Assembly (NCBI GenBank): GCA_950295325.1
Contig: OX485809.1
Span: 33,356,001 to 33,420,000, forward strand
Reading direction: 5' to 3'
DNA length: 64,000 bases
Source: Polytrichum commune
Taxonomy: Eukaryota > Streptophyta > Polytrichopsida > Polytrichales > Polytrichaceae
The notes beneath the pieces were generated by a model. It was not told the DNA's origin and ran no database searches. It saw only the letters and a list, made by a program, of their open reading frames with translations. A program made the translations under genes and the position numbers. The stretch's first letter is position 1, and every line of letters starts with the position of its first letter. Shown here piece after piece: positions 34,076 through 45,300 of the stretch.

Positions 34076-35674
34076 CACGGGGGGGTGACTATCTGAATTT
34101 TAGAAACCACCTGAGATAAAAATAGGGTCAATTTAATTCGTTGAGGGTAAAATTTATAACTTCGTTAGATCTACCATAGCTTTGGAAATATGTCCCATAC
34201 ATGATTATATATAAAATAGGGCGGTGAATAATTCCTCCATTTTAGTAATCGGTAGGAAAAAAATAGGATTATAGATATTGGATCCCCCCAAATGTGTGTA
34301 GTAGAATCAATAGAATAATTATGGGTTTGACTACTTGGATGAAGAATTGTGTAAATTCTGTCCAAATTTGAATGAAAAGTGTTAGTATGGAGAAAAAATG
34401 TTGTGGATTTTTTTGGGGGAAGGAACATTGTGACTTCTCAACGGCCCTTGGGTTGGCTTAGGGTTTGGACAAGCATAGTGGCGTGAAGGCGGTGAAGTGT
34501 TTGGGTAGGAGGTCTTGCGTTGGTGAAGCGTGAAGGGGTGAAGTAGTGAAGCGTGGCACAAAGGCGGTAGGTAAGACACATTTTTTGGAGCTTTTTTCAT
34601 TGCTCCATAGCATTCACAACATTCACACAGGTGTTTCACTCAAAAAACCTAGTTTTCAAGCCATGAAATTATGAGAATTAAGATTGAAATGTAGTTCATT
34701 CTTCATAAATTTTTGTTATTAGTTTTACTTGTCTTGCTAGTAGTGTCTAATATGCCAACATTCTATTCATTGCCTTTTTGCTACAACAACCTTTTGTAGA
34801 TGATCGATGATGCGCTACAACATTTGGCACCTCACCATGGTAGACTCGGAGGATTGCGCTTTGCCTTAGAGGATACGTGATGGAGTGGTTGGAGACTTCG
34901 AAGGTTGCCCGCCTCATGCCAACAATTAGTTTTAGTTATTTGTCATCATTGGTGTTAAACCTCTCCAAAACATTTTGTCTTATCATGACATTATAGAGGA
35001 TATCGATATGTACCTTGACATGTATTGGAGGGTGCATAGTTATATCCTAACCCTTCACATTGTAAATATTTGGTACAAGGTTGAATGTATTTGTGAACAC
35101 AATTAAAGTAAATATTTTCAATTTTTGTATTTGGTTTTTTCAATTGAATGCAATCTTTTGTTTTGGAGTAGATAATTATGCAAAATTTCATGTCTTATGA
35201 CAATTGATTATAATTCTTGTTTTGTTCTATCCGTGTTTACAACTTGTCTATGTTAGCTTGTACATTTTGTTATCTTCATGTTCATTGGTAATCTTTTAAC
35301 TAAACTCCAAGTGTTATTGGTTGTGTTTTGAATGGCATTTTGAATGCTTTAGCATTGGTATAACTAATTGAAACCGATTAAATGATAAGATGGATGGTGT
35401 GGAACGTTTGTTGCCCACATAGTTGATTTTGCAATGCTATAGTATTCCGTTCACTATTTGTGTACTTGTACGATTTATAAAAAAAAAATGATGCCAAAAA
35501 TTGGTCTCTTTAAAAAATTACAAATAAACATAGGGTGCTTAAAAATATGTCAAAGCAACTTTATATCTACAAATAGGGAGGGAAAAAATACCGAGAGGTG
35601 CATAAATACCCCCCCATTAAATACCCCATTATCGCACGTGGTTACAAAATGTAAGGGGGTGTGACCCCCCCGTG
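34076..35674. mobile_element. 1.6-kb non-autonomous DNA transposon inside the old LINE
   Basis: The ends are CACGGGGGGGTGAC and, inverted, CACGGGGGGGTCAC. They are flanked by the perfect 8-bp duplication ATGATTGT (34068-34075 and 35675-35682). It splits the old LINE within the RT region. No transposase is visible inside. The end structure and 8-bp duplication suggest a hAT-like superfamily, shared with the element at 20620. Confidence 0.85.
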
Positions 35675-35682
35675 ATGATTGT

Positions 35683-36474
35683 ATTTAAAATGTTTAGCTT
35701 TTGTTTGAGGCTAGCTAGGGAGAGGGTTAACATGGTGTTTTTGTTGTCTGGCTTTTTAAAGCATGATTTCTTTCTGTCGGTTCCATTTGAGTGATGGTAT
35801 TAGGTGGATGCCTAGGTATGTGTATGATTCATTTTGTGTGAGGATGGAGAAGTTTTTGGATTTATATGTGATGTTTGGTGATTGGATGTACACTTTGAAG
35901 GTATTTGGCCTAAGTTTGGATTTATTAAGGCAACATGTGATAGCATATTTTGATAGGTTGAGGTCCATGTAGGACCATTCGGCAAATTTTTGGAGTTTAC
36001 TTATTTGAGGTTGGATGTATTGTATATTGTCAGTGATTATTGCTAGGTCATCTGGTAAGTTGTGATGGTACACGTGGTGGGGAAGGTGTTGAAATGGTAT
36101 CCCATGTTGTCTTATTCCAACCATCTCAGGAGGGGTTCTAGGAATATTATGAATAAGTATGGGCTCAGGGTATCTCCTTGCATGGTTTCGTGACTAATTT
36201 CTATTGGGGTTGTTGTTCCAAAATGGTTTCTAGTGAAGAATATGGTGGAATTTTTGTAGATGTTGCTTACGATTTCGACAGCGTTTAGGGGGTCAGCCTA
36301 AGTCTTCCATTAAGGCTAACAATTTTGCGTGATTGATAAAGCTGAAGGCGTTTTGGAAATTGATGTAAATAAGATATATATCCTTGTTAGTGGATTTCCG
36401 AAGATGAGAGAGAGCTGCTGAGAGCTTAGCCTTCCCGGTGAGGTGTGCGACGGTAGAGAAGCCGCTGTAGATTT
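35683..36474 (-). mobile_element. Old LINE copy, RT core fragment
   Basis: Minus-strand fragments align with the younger LINE RT: ALSHLRKSTNKDIYLIYINF near 36400 and YTYLGIHLIPSLKWNRQ near 35800. The YADD region is degraded to LPDDLAII. The left end continues across the 1.6-kb transposon. The right end stops at about 36474 and resumes at about 51677, with the RT sequence nearly continuous across the gap. Confidence 0.8.
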
Positions 36475-36849
36475 ATGTGCGTACTGCTAGGAGGCTGGCC
36501 TTGCAGTGACCCCGCGCTCACTAGGAAACAGACGGTCAGTGTGTTTGGAGAGGGGCTTGGCAGTGTTGAGGGGTATTGTGTATGCTCAAGTTTTAGATCT
36601 GGTGAATTAGGTATGTGGAAATGTCAGTTGAATCTTAAGAAGTAGAGCACTCTGAAGAGTTGGGACTCTGCTTAATTATGATTAGGGGAACTGCATTGCT
36701 CCACTGATATTCGATTAGATCTGAAAATTGTGTGTATCACATTAGGGGAAGGGAAAACAAGCACCCATGACCCAAGCATACTGACACTCTAGATCGCCAC
36801 ACTGAGCCGGGAAATACACCTTCAGAAATAGACAGAGAGTCGAACAGGA

Positions 36850-36864
36850 GGAGCCAAAGGCTCC
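36850..36864 (+). other. Stem-loop GGAGCC-AAA-GGCTCC followed by T run
   Basis: A perfect 6-bp stem with a 3-nt loop, followed directly by a run of seven Ts after the last C. It lies in the LINE leader upstream of ORF1. It could stop RNA polymerase III or simply be an RNA hairpin; its function is unknown. Confidence 0.5.
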
Positions 36865-37249
36865 TTTTTTCTTTCATTCACATTGCTACTACATTGTACC
36901 TGCTTCTTACACATAGTATAGATGCTTATCAACTAGGTCTAGAAACACACTCCCAGCACAGAGTAGATCTGCAGGTAGCGACATCTGCCTTACGCGGAGG
37001 AAAATCATACAGCACCAACGAACGGAGCAGGGAGGGGGTCGAAACGGAAGATAGGGGAGGTGGCGTTACAAGCGGGGATCCAGCACAACATAGCTGCTTA
37101 GATCTACACCGAAGGCCTACAGAAACACGAGGAACCAGCAGCATTGGAAAAGAGACTACTCACAACATCGACAAATCAAAATCGACAACATGTGCGAACC
37201 CACACCAGAGCTGCAGCAGGAAGATTGTAGAAACCAAAGGCGACCAGCA

Positions 37250-37440
37250 TCAGATCTACTTCAATCCTAACCTCGCAGGTCTACAGATCAAGCACCGCCC
37301 CCGTAGCGCATCATCACACTCTCAATGCCAACCCAGCAAAAACCCGCAGCAGATCTACCCTAATTCTAACCCTGCAGGTCTACAGATCAAGTGCCGCCCC
37401 CGAGACTCATCGCCGCATTCTCATCGCCGATCCAGCAGGA
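37250..37440 (+). repeat. Tandem repeat of about 100 bp upstream of LINE ORF1 ATG
   Basis: CAGATCTAC, then GCAGGTCTACAGATCAAG, then GCCGCCCCCG occur twice about 99 bp apart (from 37251 and 37348). The repeats lie in the leader, 5' of the ORF1 ATG at 37530. They resemble promoter monomers seen in some LINE leaders. Confidence 0.65.
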
Positions 37441-37529
37441 GTTCGCCTCAAACCTGCCACGATTCTCACCCTATTGCAACACAGTGTCTAACGAATCACC
37501 GCCGCTCCCACAACACAGCACAGACCGAA

Positions 37530-39335
37530 ATGGCCTCAACAAGGGCCCCCCTCCGGGACAGTGGCAACGGGGCAGGAAGGGAGCTGATCCCAAAGGCTCT
37601 AGCCAAAGTATTTGGGGAAGAGGATGACACCATGGAGATAGACTCCCCGTCGCTAAGTCTGAAAAAACGGCTGGCAGAGAAGGCTAAATCAAACTCGAAA
37701 GCGGCAGCCAATGGGAAGAGGTCCAGGGACCGGGCAAGAGCTTCCCCGCCTTCAAACACCCAGAAGGTAATCTCCCCCCGAACCGGGATTCACACCACCG
37801 AAACTCCATTAAACCAGAAACTCAAATTGTGGTTAGGCTTTGAAACCATGGAATACCTAGCTATAGAGCAAGGGATTGAGGAATTATTTTCAGATGAAAC
37901 CATTGCTGATAGAGTTACAAGGGGCATCCCTCGTAAGGAAGCCGAGGAGCTTGAAAGCGTAAGCATCTCCTACCCAAGAGTGCCACAAATTTTGTATCCA
38001 AGTGTGAGAAGTGATGGACTCCCGGGGCAGCACCTTAACCTCACCCAGCTCCCATCCGAAATTGAAATCGACCCCATTTCATGCATGTCTTTAGATTTTC
38101 AAATTGCCATTCATTTTCAGCTCCCTAACAACCCCTTATTCCACAATCACATTAAGGAGCTTGTTAAAGAAAGGCTAATTGACATGCACATTCCACTTGG
38201 TACTAACCTCATTGAACCTATCTCAGTCTTATGCATGAGTATTAAGAGAGGAGGAGTTAAAGGAGTATGGGCTGGGATAGTTAAACTTCACCTCCTTAAC
38301 CCTCAAACCGACGGAGTAGCCCTACTCACGGGTCTTAGACCCTTCATCCTCCAGCTTGAACCTCACTCCAATGTTGGGAGCCTTGGCAAGGTATGCAAGT
38401 CATACCACTCCATTGCTAGGAGCAACAATCTTTCTATCAAAATCTCAAATGATGCACTAATTGGGTTGACACCTCATGCTCTCTTTCTTGATGTCCTAGA
38501 AAATAGCTTTAGAAGAGGTCACAATTTTGAGGTTGTTGAAGTTCAAAAGAGCACCGCTAACAATCATGCCTATCTTGTTGCCCCTACCCCCCTTCAAGCC
38601 AAAAAAATCCAAACTCTTCAAGTAGCTACACACCACCAAATCCTTGAAGGTCAAGTAAAGAATGGCCCCTCTCTCACACTAGAGCAAAAGGCAAAAAAAA
38701 AGGCCCTTATTCTAACCTTTTACAACCTCCCAATATTGATGAATATTGATGACACCTCATTAGAAATTTGCAAAATACTAGGAACCAAGAATGTTGTTTC
38801 TATATGGTTCCACAAGCAAGACGGTTTGAGACATAACAGAAGTGCCAACGTGGAATGCCTCAACCCCTATGTGTATAGGAAATTTGTAGGGAAAGAGGTA
38901 AAAATCGGAACTTACCATGTTGAAATTACCCCTCACCGCCGGAGTATTGAAGGCATAGACAAACCCTCCAAGGAATTACTAATCAAATTTGGATTTGAAG
39001 ACACCAATACGTGTTTGGTAAACACTATTGAAGCCATTCAAAACCAAACTCAAGGGGAGGAAAGTGCTACAAAAGGGGATGTTTTTACAGTCATGAAAGA
39101 AGCTATTGAGGAAGGCAACAAGAAACTCAAACTTGAGCTTCATAAAGACATGAGAGAATTAAAAAATGATATTGTGAGAGAAGCACACATATATGCGGAC
39201 GAAATAAATGACAAAATGAAAAAACAAATGCTAGACATCCAAAATACTCTAACCCTAGCACTTACCGGGATGCAACAAATTACCGGCTCGGTAAATCCTA
39301 ACCTCATGCTTAAAGACCAACCAAATGTGGAGTGA
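37530..39335 (+). CDS. LINE ORF1 protein
   Basis: 601 residues from the first in-frame ATG (GAAATGG context). The frame is open back to about 36894 without an ATG. ORF1 proteins of LINEs bind the element RNA and chaperone reverse transcription. Residues about 55-85 are highly basic (KKRLAEKAKSNSKAAANGKR), a possible nuclear signal or RNA-binding region. The last 80 residues form a likely coiled coil (KKLKLELHKDMRELKNDIVR onward). No CCHC knuckle is present, so RNA binding must come from another fold. The stop codon lies at the very start of the ORF2 open frame. Base composition here is less A/C-skewed than in ORF2. Confidence 0.8.
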   Translation: MASTRAPLRDSGNGAGRELIPKALAKVFGEEDDTMEIDSPSLSLKKRLAEKAKSNSKAAANGKRSRDRARASPPSNTQKVISPRTGIHTTETPLNQKLKLWLGFETMEYLAIEQGIEELFSDETIADRVTRGIPRKEAEELESVSISYPRVPQILYPSVRSDGLPGQHLNLTQLPSEIEIDPISCMSLDFQIAIHFQLPNNPLFHNHIKELVKERLIDMHIPLGTNLIEPISVLCMSIKRGGVKGVWAGIVKLHLLNPQTDGVALLTGLRPFILQLEPHSNVGSLGKVCKSYHSIARSNNLSIKISNDALIGLTPHALFLDVLENSFRRGHNFEVVEVQKSTANNHAYLVAPTPLQAKKIQTLQVATHHQILEGQVKNGPSLTLEQKAKKKALILTFYNLPILMNIDDTSLEICKILGTKNVVSIWFHKQDGLRHNRSANVECLNPYVYRKFVGKEVKIGTYHVEITPHRRSIEGIDKPSKELLIKFGFEDTNTCLVNTIEAIQNQTQGEESATKGDVFTVMKEAIEEGNKKLKLELHKDMRELKNDIVREAHIYADEINDKMKKQMLDIQNTLTLALTGMQQITGSVNPNLMLKDQPNVE

Positions 39336-42300
39336 CCACAAACCGCCAAGCAAAAAAAAAGTATTTACTACAATACTACCCCAAATACATAGAAATATAT
39401 AGCAAAATACAAATACATACTAGAATAAACATACTATACCCTAGTTGCATACAAAGTACCCTACGGTGTCAAAAGACTTATACGAAATACAATCATACTT
39501 CACCTATACCCCAATACGGTAGGCCCCAACAAACCACCCACCCAATACATATACCAGAATACATATACATCCCGTACTACACCCTCCGTACAATATACAG
39601 TCTCTGTATAAAATACAGAATACATACAAGTTACAAAGTACCCCAGCTTCGTCCAAAATATAATTACCACCTAAGGCACTATCCCCACCCAACAAGCAAC
39701 CTTCATACCAAGTACGGAAAGTATCCAAAACAATTACACTACCTTTATTCAAGACATAAAGACCATCCGATACACATACTATACTCAAAATACATACCTC
39801 TCCCAAAACATAACCCACACCATAAACAAGAAACCCATCCTAACCTAACAACACACCAACAAAATAAATTACATCCTAAACATCATTCACACCCGAAGTA
39901 CAAACAATACTCAACAAACAAAATGGCCCTGGCCTACCGGCTTCGCCACAATACTAACCGCAAACTCCACCTCACTAATTGGAAACCTACCCCAATAACA
40001 AACCAAATATCTAAACACTATGCAAACGCATACCCCTTAACCAAACAACAAGAAAACATAATACCCGCCCAACATCACACTACCCCTACAATTAACCGTG
40101 CACTCGTTAAAATACCCAAAATCAAAACAACTAACCTACATAAATACTACCCCTCTACCTCAAGTACAACAAATGTAAATCAAATATCTATAAACAAACC
40201 AAATTACACTAACCACCCACACAACAACAACCCAAAACATACTCTCCGAACAAAACACACCACACATCCAAACTATACTTCTCATCCAAAACACAAAATA
40301 CAACAGCCCCACTCACAATGTAGGCACCTCACAAGAAACGAACTTCATCCTACATCCAAACCGCATCTAAAATATAGGATACACCCTAAACAAAGGCCAC
40401 ACCCACAACTAAATCCCCCCATCACATCTAAACAATCAAGTAACATTACACACACCCCAAATTACGGAAAGTACCCAAAACACATACCACACCCAATGAA
40501 CTACCTTCATCCAAGACATGGATCCCACTCAAAACACATAAGCCACTCAACACACATATCTCATCCAAAACATAACCCACATCATGAACAAGGAGCCCAC
40601 CCTAACCTAAAGGCATGCCAACAAAATAGACTACATCCTAAACATAAACCCCGACAGAAATCCGTACTCTACCCCCACTCACAACCCGACCCCTACTCAA
40701 AATACAAACAACACCCAACAAACAAAATGGCCTCGGCCTACCGGCCTCGCCACAAAACTAACCGAAAAAATCACCTCACCAACTGGAAACCGACCTTAAT
40801 GACAAATCAAGTACCTAAATACTATGTGAACTCACACCCCCTACCTAAACAACAAGAAAACATAATACCCACCCTACACCACATCCCCTCTACAACAAAA
40901 CTAACATTCATCAAAAATCAAAAACCAAGTAAGACACAACCAAAAACAACTAACCTATATAGATACTTCCCTATTATTTCAAGTACATCAAATATAAAAC
41001 TTATAAATGTACCAAATCACACTAACAACTACACAAAATACAACCCCCGAACACAACACACTACGCATCCAAATTTTACCGCTCATCCAAAACAAAAAGT
41101 ACAATGGCCTCTCTCACAATACAAGTACTCATCAAGAAATAGATTCCACCCTAAACTCAAATCACATCCAAAGCATAGTTTACATCCTAACCACAATACA
41201 CAACCAAAACCTAAACCTCCCCTCACACCTAAACAACCTAGTAACATCACACACACCCCACCCAACCCGATTACCATAAATAAAACCAAAAACATGAAAA
41301 ACCCAAAAACAAACAAAACACGCCCTTTACCCACTCAATTAGGAAATATAACATCCCCCCCACAACAAGATTCCCACCTAAAACAAAAAATACCCCGGTC
41401 CCACCCACAATACTATTCTCATCCAAGATATAGCCCTCACCTAAAGCATAATCTTCATCCAAGGGACAAGCTTCATCCAAATCATAGAGTCCACCTAAAA
41501 CATAAACTTCATCCAAAAACCAAAATATACCCAAAACACAAATACCAACAAGCATATAGGTACCAACCAAAACAAGCAACCCAATCTAACTCAAAATCTC
41601 ACAAGCCTCACCCTACATACAACTTGTACCTAAAACCCACACCTTACCCCCACTCCAAATACCACCTCCACCCTAAATACAAACCCTACCAAAAATATAA
41701 ACACCCATATTCAAAATACAATCCCTACCCAAATAACAAAATGGCCTCGGCCTACCGGCCTCGCCACATAAATAACACATACCACTTCATAAAAAATTGG
41801 AAACCTAACTCAGTAACAAACCCACTACCTACAAACAATGCAACGTCACACTTCTCACCAGAACTAGTAGAAAAAACCACACCCGCTATGCCTAACCTCT
41901 TTACCACAACCAAATTCACATTTTTGAAATATCTAAAAATAAATATGAGAAAACCAAAAACACTTCAATTCTACGGATATTACTTCATTGACATACTAGA
42001 TCTACTAAAATGCGGGGACATCGAACTTAACCTAGGACCAATGCCTGATATTCTACGAACACACCCTATTACACACAAAAAAAGAGCCAACACGTATTTT
42101 ATCCCAAATACTATAAAACTACAACCTGAATACCAACACCTAGCAAATACATTCGCCCCTATCCTAAAACACACACACCCACTACACCCCCAAGCAATCA
42201 CCACATACCCACATCTACATCATTATACCCAAACACAAAACCAGTCGCCACCAACCCATATGCTATACGCCCTAATTATTACCATCCACCCCGCAATAGA

Positions 42301-45300
42301 CATATGCAATAATATGCTAGCCCAACCCCAAAATTACCACTTTAATAACATATGGACCAACACATTAATCATTAGACTAGCTAACCTCACCAACCCCCCC
42401 GAGCGACACATACTGACACCGCACCCCTACACAACGTTCATAAGAAACAATCAACACATAATACTCCCTCAAAACTCAATACACGCAAAAATAAACGAAT
42501 TCATCCACAACCAAGTAACCACACCTACATCAACCACCCTCAAGAAAGAATTCCCTTTCCTCCCAAACCAGTTGATAACCGAAACACTTAGATGTTTAGA
42601 AAACATCAACGAATACTCACACCCACCCCCAATCCCAGCCGCTCCCACACCAATCACAAGAATAAACACCAACACCGAACATGAAACGACCATAATAACT
42701 TGGAATGCGTCATCACTCAACACATCATTACCAAACCTACAAAGCTTAATAAACAACTCTCTAAACAACACAGCAATCGTACATATCCAAGAAACCAAAC
42801 TTACTGCAAACAAATCTACGAAATATATACAAAACCTATTCCCGGAATTCAAACTCATTTTCAACAACACACACGCATTCACAAGGTGCATCCAACAAAA
42901 GATGCCTTATACCCCCGGAAGAGGTGGCCTACTTACACTTATTCATCACAAATATGCATTCCCGGGAAATGTCACCAAAATCCCCACACCAACAAACATC
43001 TCCCCATATCTCCAAATAATAAAAATAAATAACCACCCACTAATACCTTGGCTAATCATACACATGTATATGCCCACGCACTTAGAAGACACATGTCTTA
43101 TCCCACACCTTAAGAACGAAATCACTAACGAAATCACTATACACCCCAATCACATATATACACTCTGCGGTGACTTTAACAGAGATATTGCACTTAGGGG
43201 CAGACAAAATAACAACACTAACACCCCCCCACAAGAAGAAGACTTCCAATGGAAAAACTTCACCACATCTCTCAACTTAGAATATATTCAAACCAACACT
43301 AGTATCTCAAGACAAGGTGGCTACAACTACACATCAATAAACCTAATAGATGGTTTCTACATTCACTCCCCAGACAACAGCAAATTCACCTCCACTACAA
43401 ACACAAACATGAATCTAAATTCTGATCACTATCCGGTCACATTACACATCCCACACAACACACTTATAGCCAGACCCCCACCCCCTACAAACACCCCACC
43501 AACTAGAATACTGAACCCGATACCACCTGAAAACCTAGAAAATTTTAATACAATATTCTTTGAAGAAAACTCCACCCAACTTAAAGAACTTATCACACTA
43601 CTAGAAAACCACCAACACTTAATACCTGATCAATGGCTAGATGCATGTGCATCACTCGACTACATTATAAACAAAATCTCAGAAACAATCGAAAAAACCT
43701 GCAAAGCAGACCCACTACCCAACCTCACAACCAGAACATCACAACAAGGCGGTTTTCTACCATGCAAACAAGCTAGAGAATGGAAAAGACACCTCAACAC
43801 ATATCACCTCATCAGAAAAACCATTTACATAGCACAACATGACCCAAGCTGGCTAGTGCACCCCATCCTAACCGATATCCAAAACCACCAACACGTCAAC
43901 ATCCCGCACCCACCTGCTACAGCAGCATCCCCTGATGAATGGATTAACACAATAGCGGCCCTCGCAAAAACTGCAAATAAAGAAGCCAAAAAAATCACCA
44001 CAAAATATACTAGAGACTGCATTCTAAAAGCCGTATCAAAATACCGCCAAATGTATGAAAAAAGCCCCAAGAAAATAAACCGTAAAGTCTTCAAAAACAC
44101 TGAAACTTCACCTCTTGACTCCATCATTGATAGACAAAATAACATATTAACCAGCCCTGAAGACATTGCATCAGAGATTTACGCACAACAATCCATCAGT
44201 AACCGTCCAACAGTTCCCACGTGCCACCATCAAAATACACACCCACTTCACTGTACATGTGCAGTCAGACAATATCCATGGCACGACCTAGAAGGGTACA
44301 CAATTGACAAACGAGGAGAACCCCAAATTTCCTTACACACATACTTTAATCAAGAAACCTACGACTTCTGTCTTAAAAACCTAAATAATAACAAAGTCCC
44401 AGGCCCAGATAAAATTCCCAACTCAATTCTAAAAAATATGCCTCCGCGCTTTCACAAACAATTTTTCCTATTCTTTAAGCACTGCTATAAACAAAAACAA
44501 ATTCCTGCATCATGGAAAACTAGCCTAACAGTTTTATTATACAAAAAAGGCAACCCATCACAACTAACAAATCACAGACCTATTGTACTAGCTAACACCA
44601 TATATAAATTTTACACAAGTACACTAACCTCTATCCTATCAGCATACGGAGAAAGATACCAAATACTACACGATAGCCAAGAAGGGTTCAGAGCAGAAAG
44701 AAGCACCTCCAGACAAATCCAAATACTAATCGCAGCGCTTGAAGACGCAAGACTCACAAACCAAGATATATATATTCTCTACATTGACTTCAAAAACGCC
44801 TTTGGCTCCATTGACTACGCAAGACTCTTAGCCATAATGAAAGACTTGGGTTACCCCACTGACTCAATAAACCTCATAGGAAACATATACTCACAATCTT
44901 CAACCATATTTACTGGCGAACACTTCGAAAAAACCCTACCAATCCATATCCAAAAAGGTACAATACAAGGCGATACCCTTAGCCCATACTTATTCATCAT
45001 ATTTCTAGAGCCCCTACTCAGATGGCTACAACAAGGAAACAATGGATATACTTTCGGTACATCTAGAATCAAAATCTCATCAGCAGCATATGCAGATGAT
45101 CTTGCAGCAATAGCCAACAAACTAGAGACACTACAAACACAATTACATAAACTAGACAAATTCTGCAAATGGGCAAGAATGGATCTAGGAATACCAAAAT
45201 GCGCAGTAACTGGATGTCCAAACAAATCTAAACTTAACCCCACAACCTTCAAGGCCCTAATCCAATCCACCAACATAAACTATAGAAACCAACCTATACC

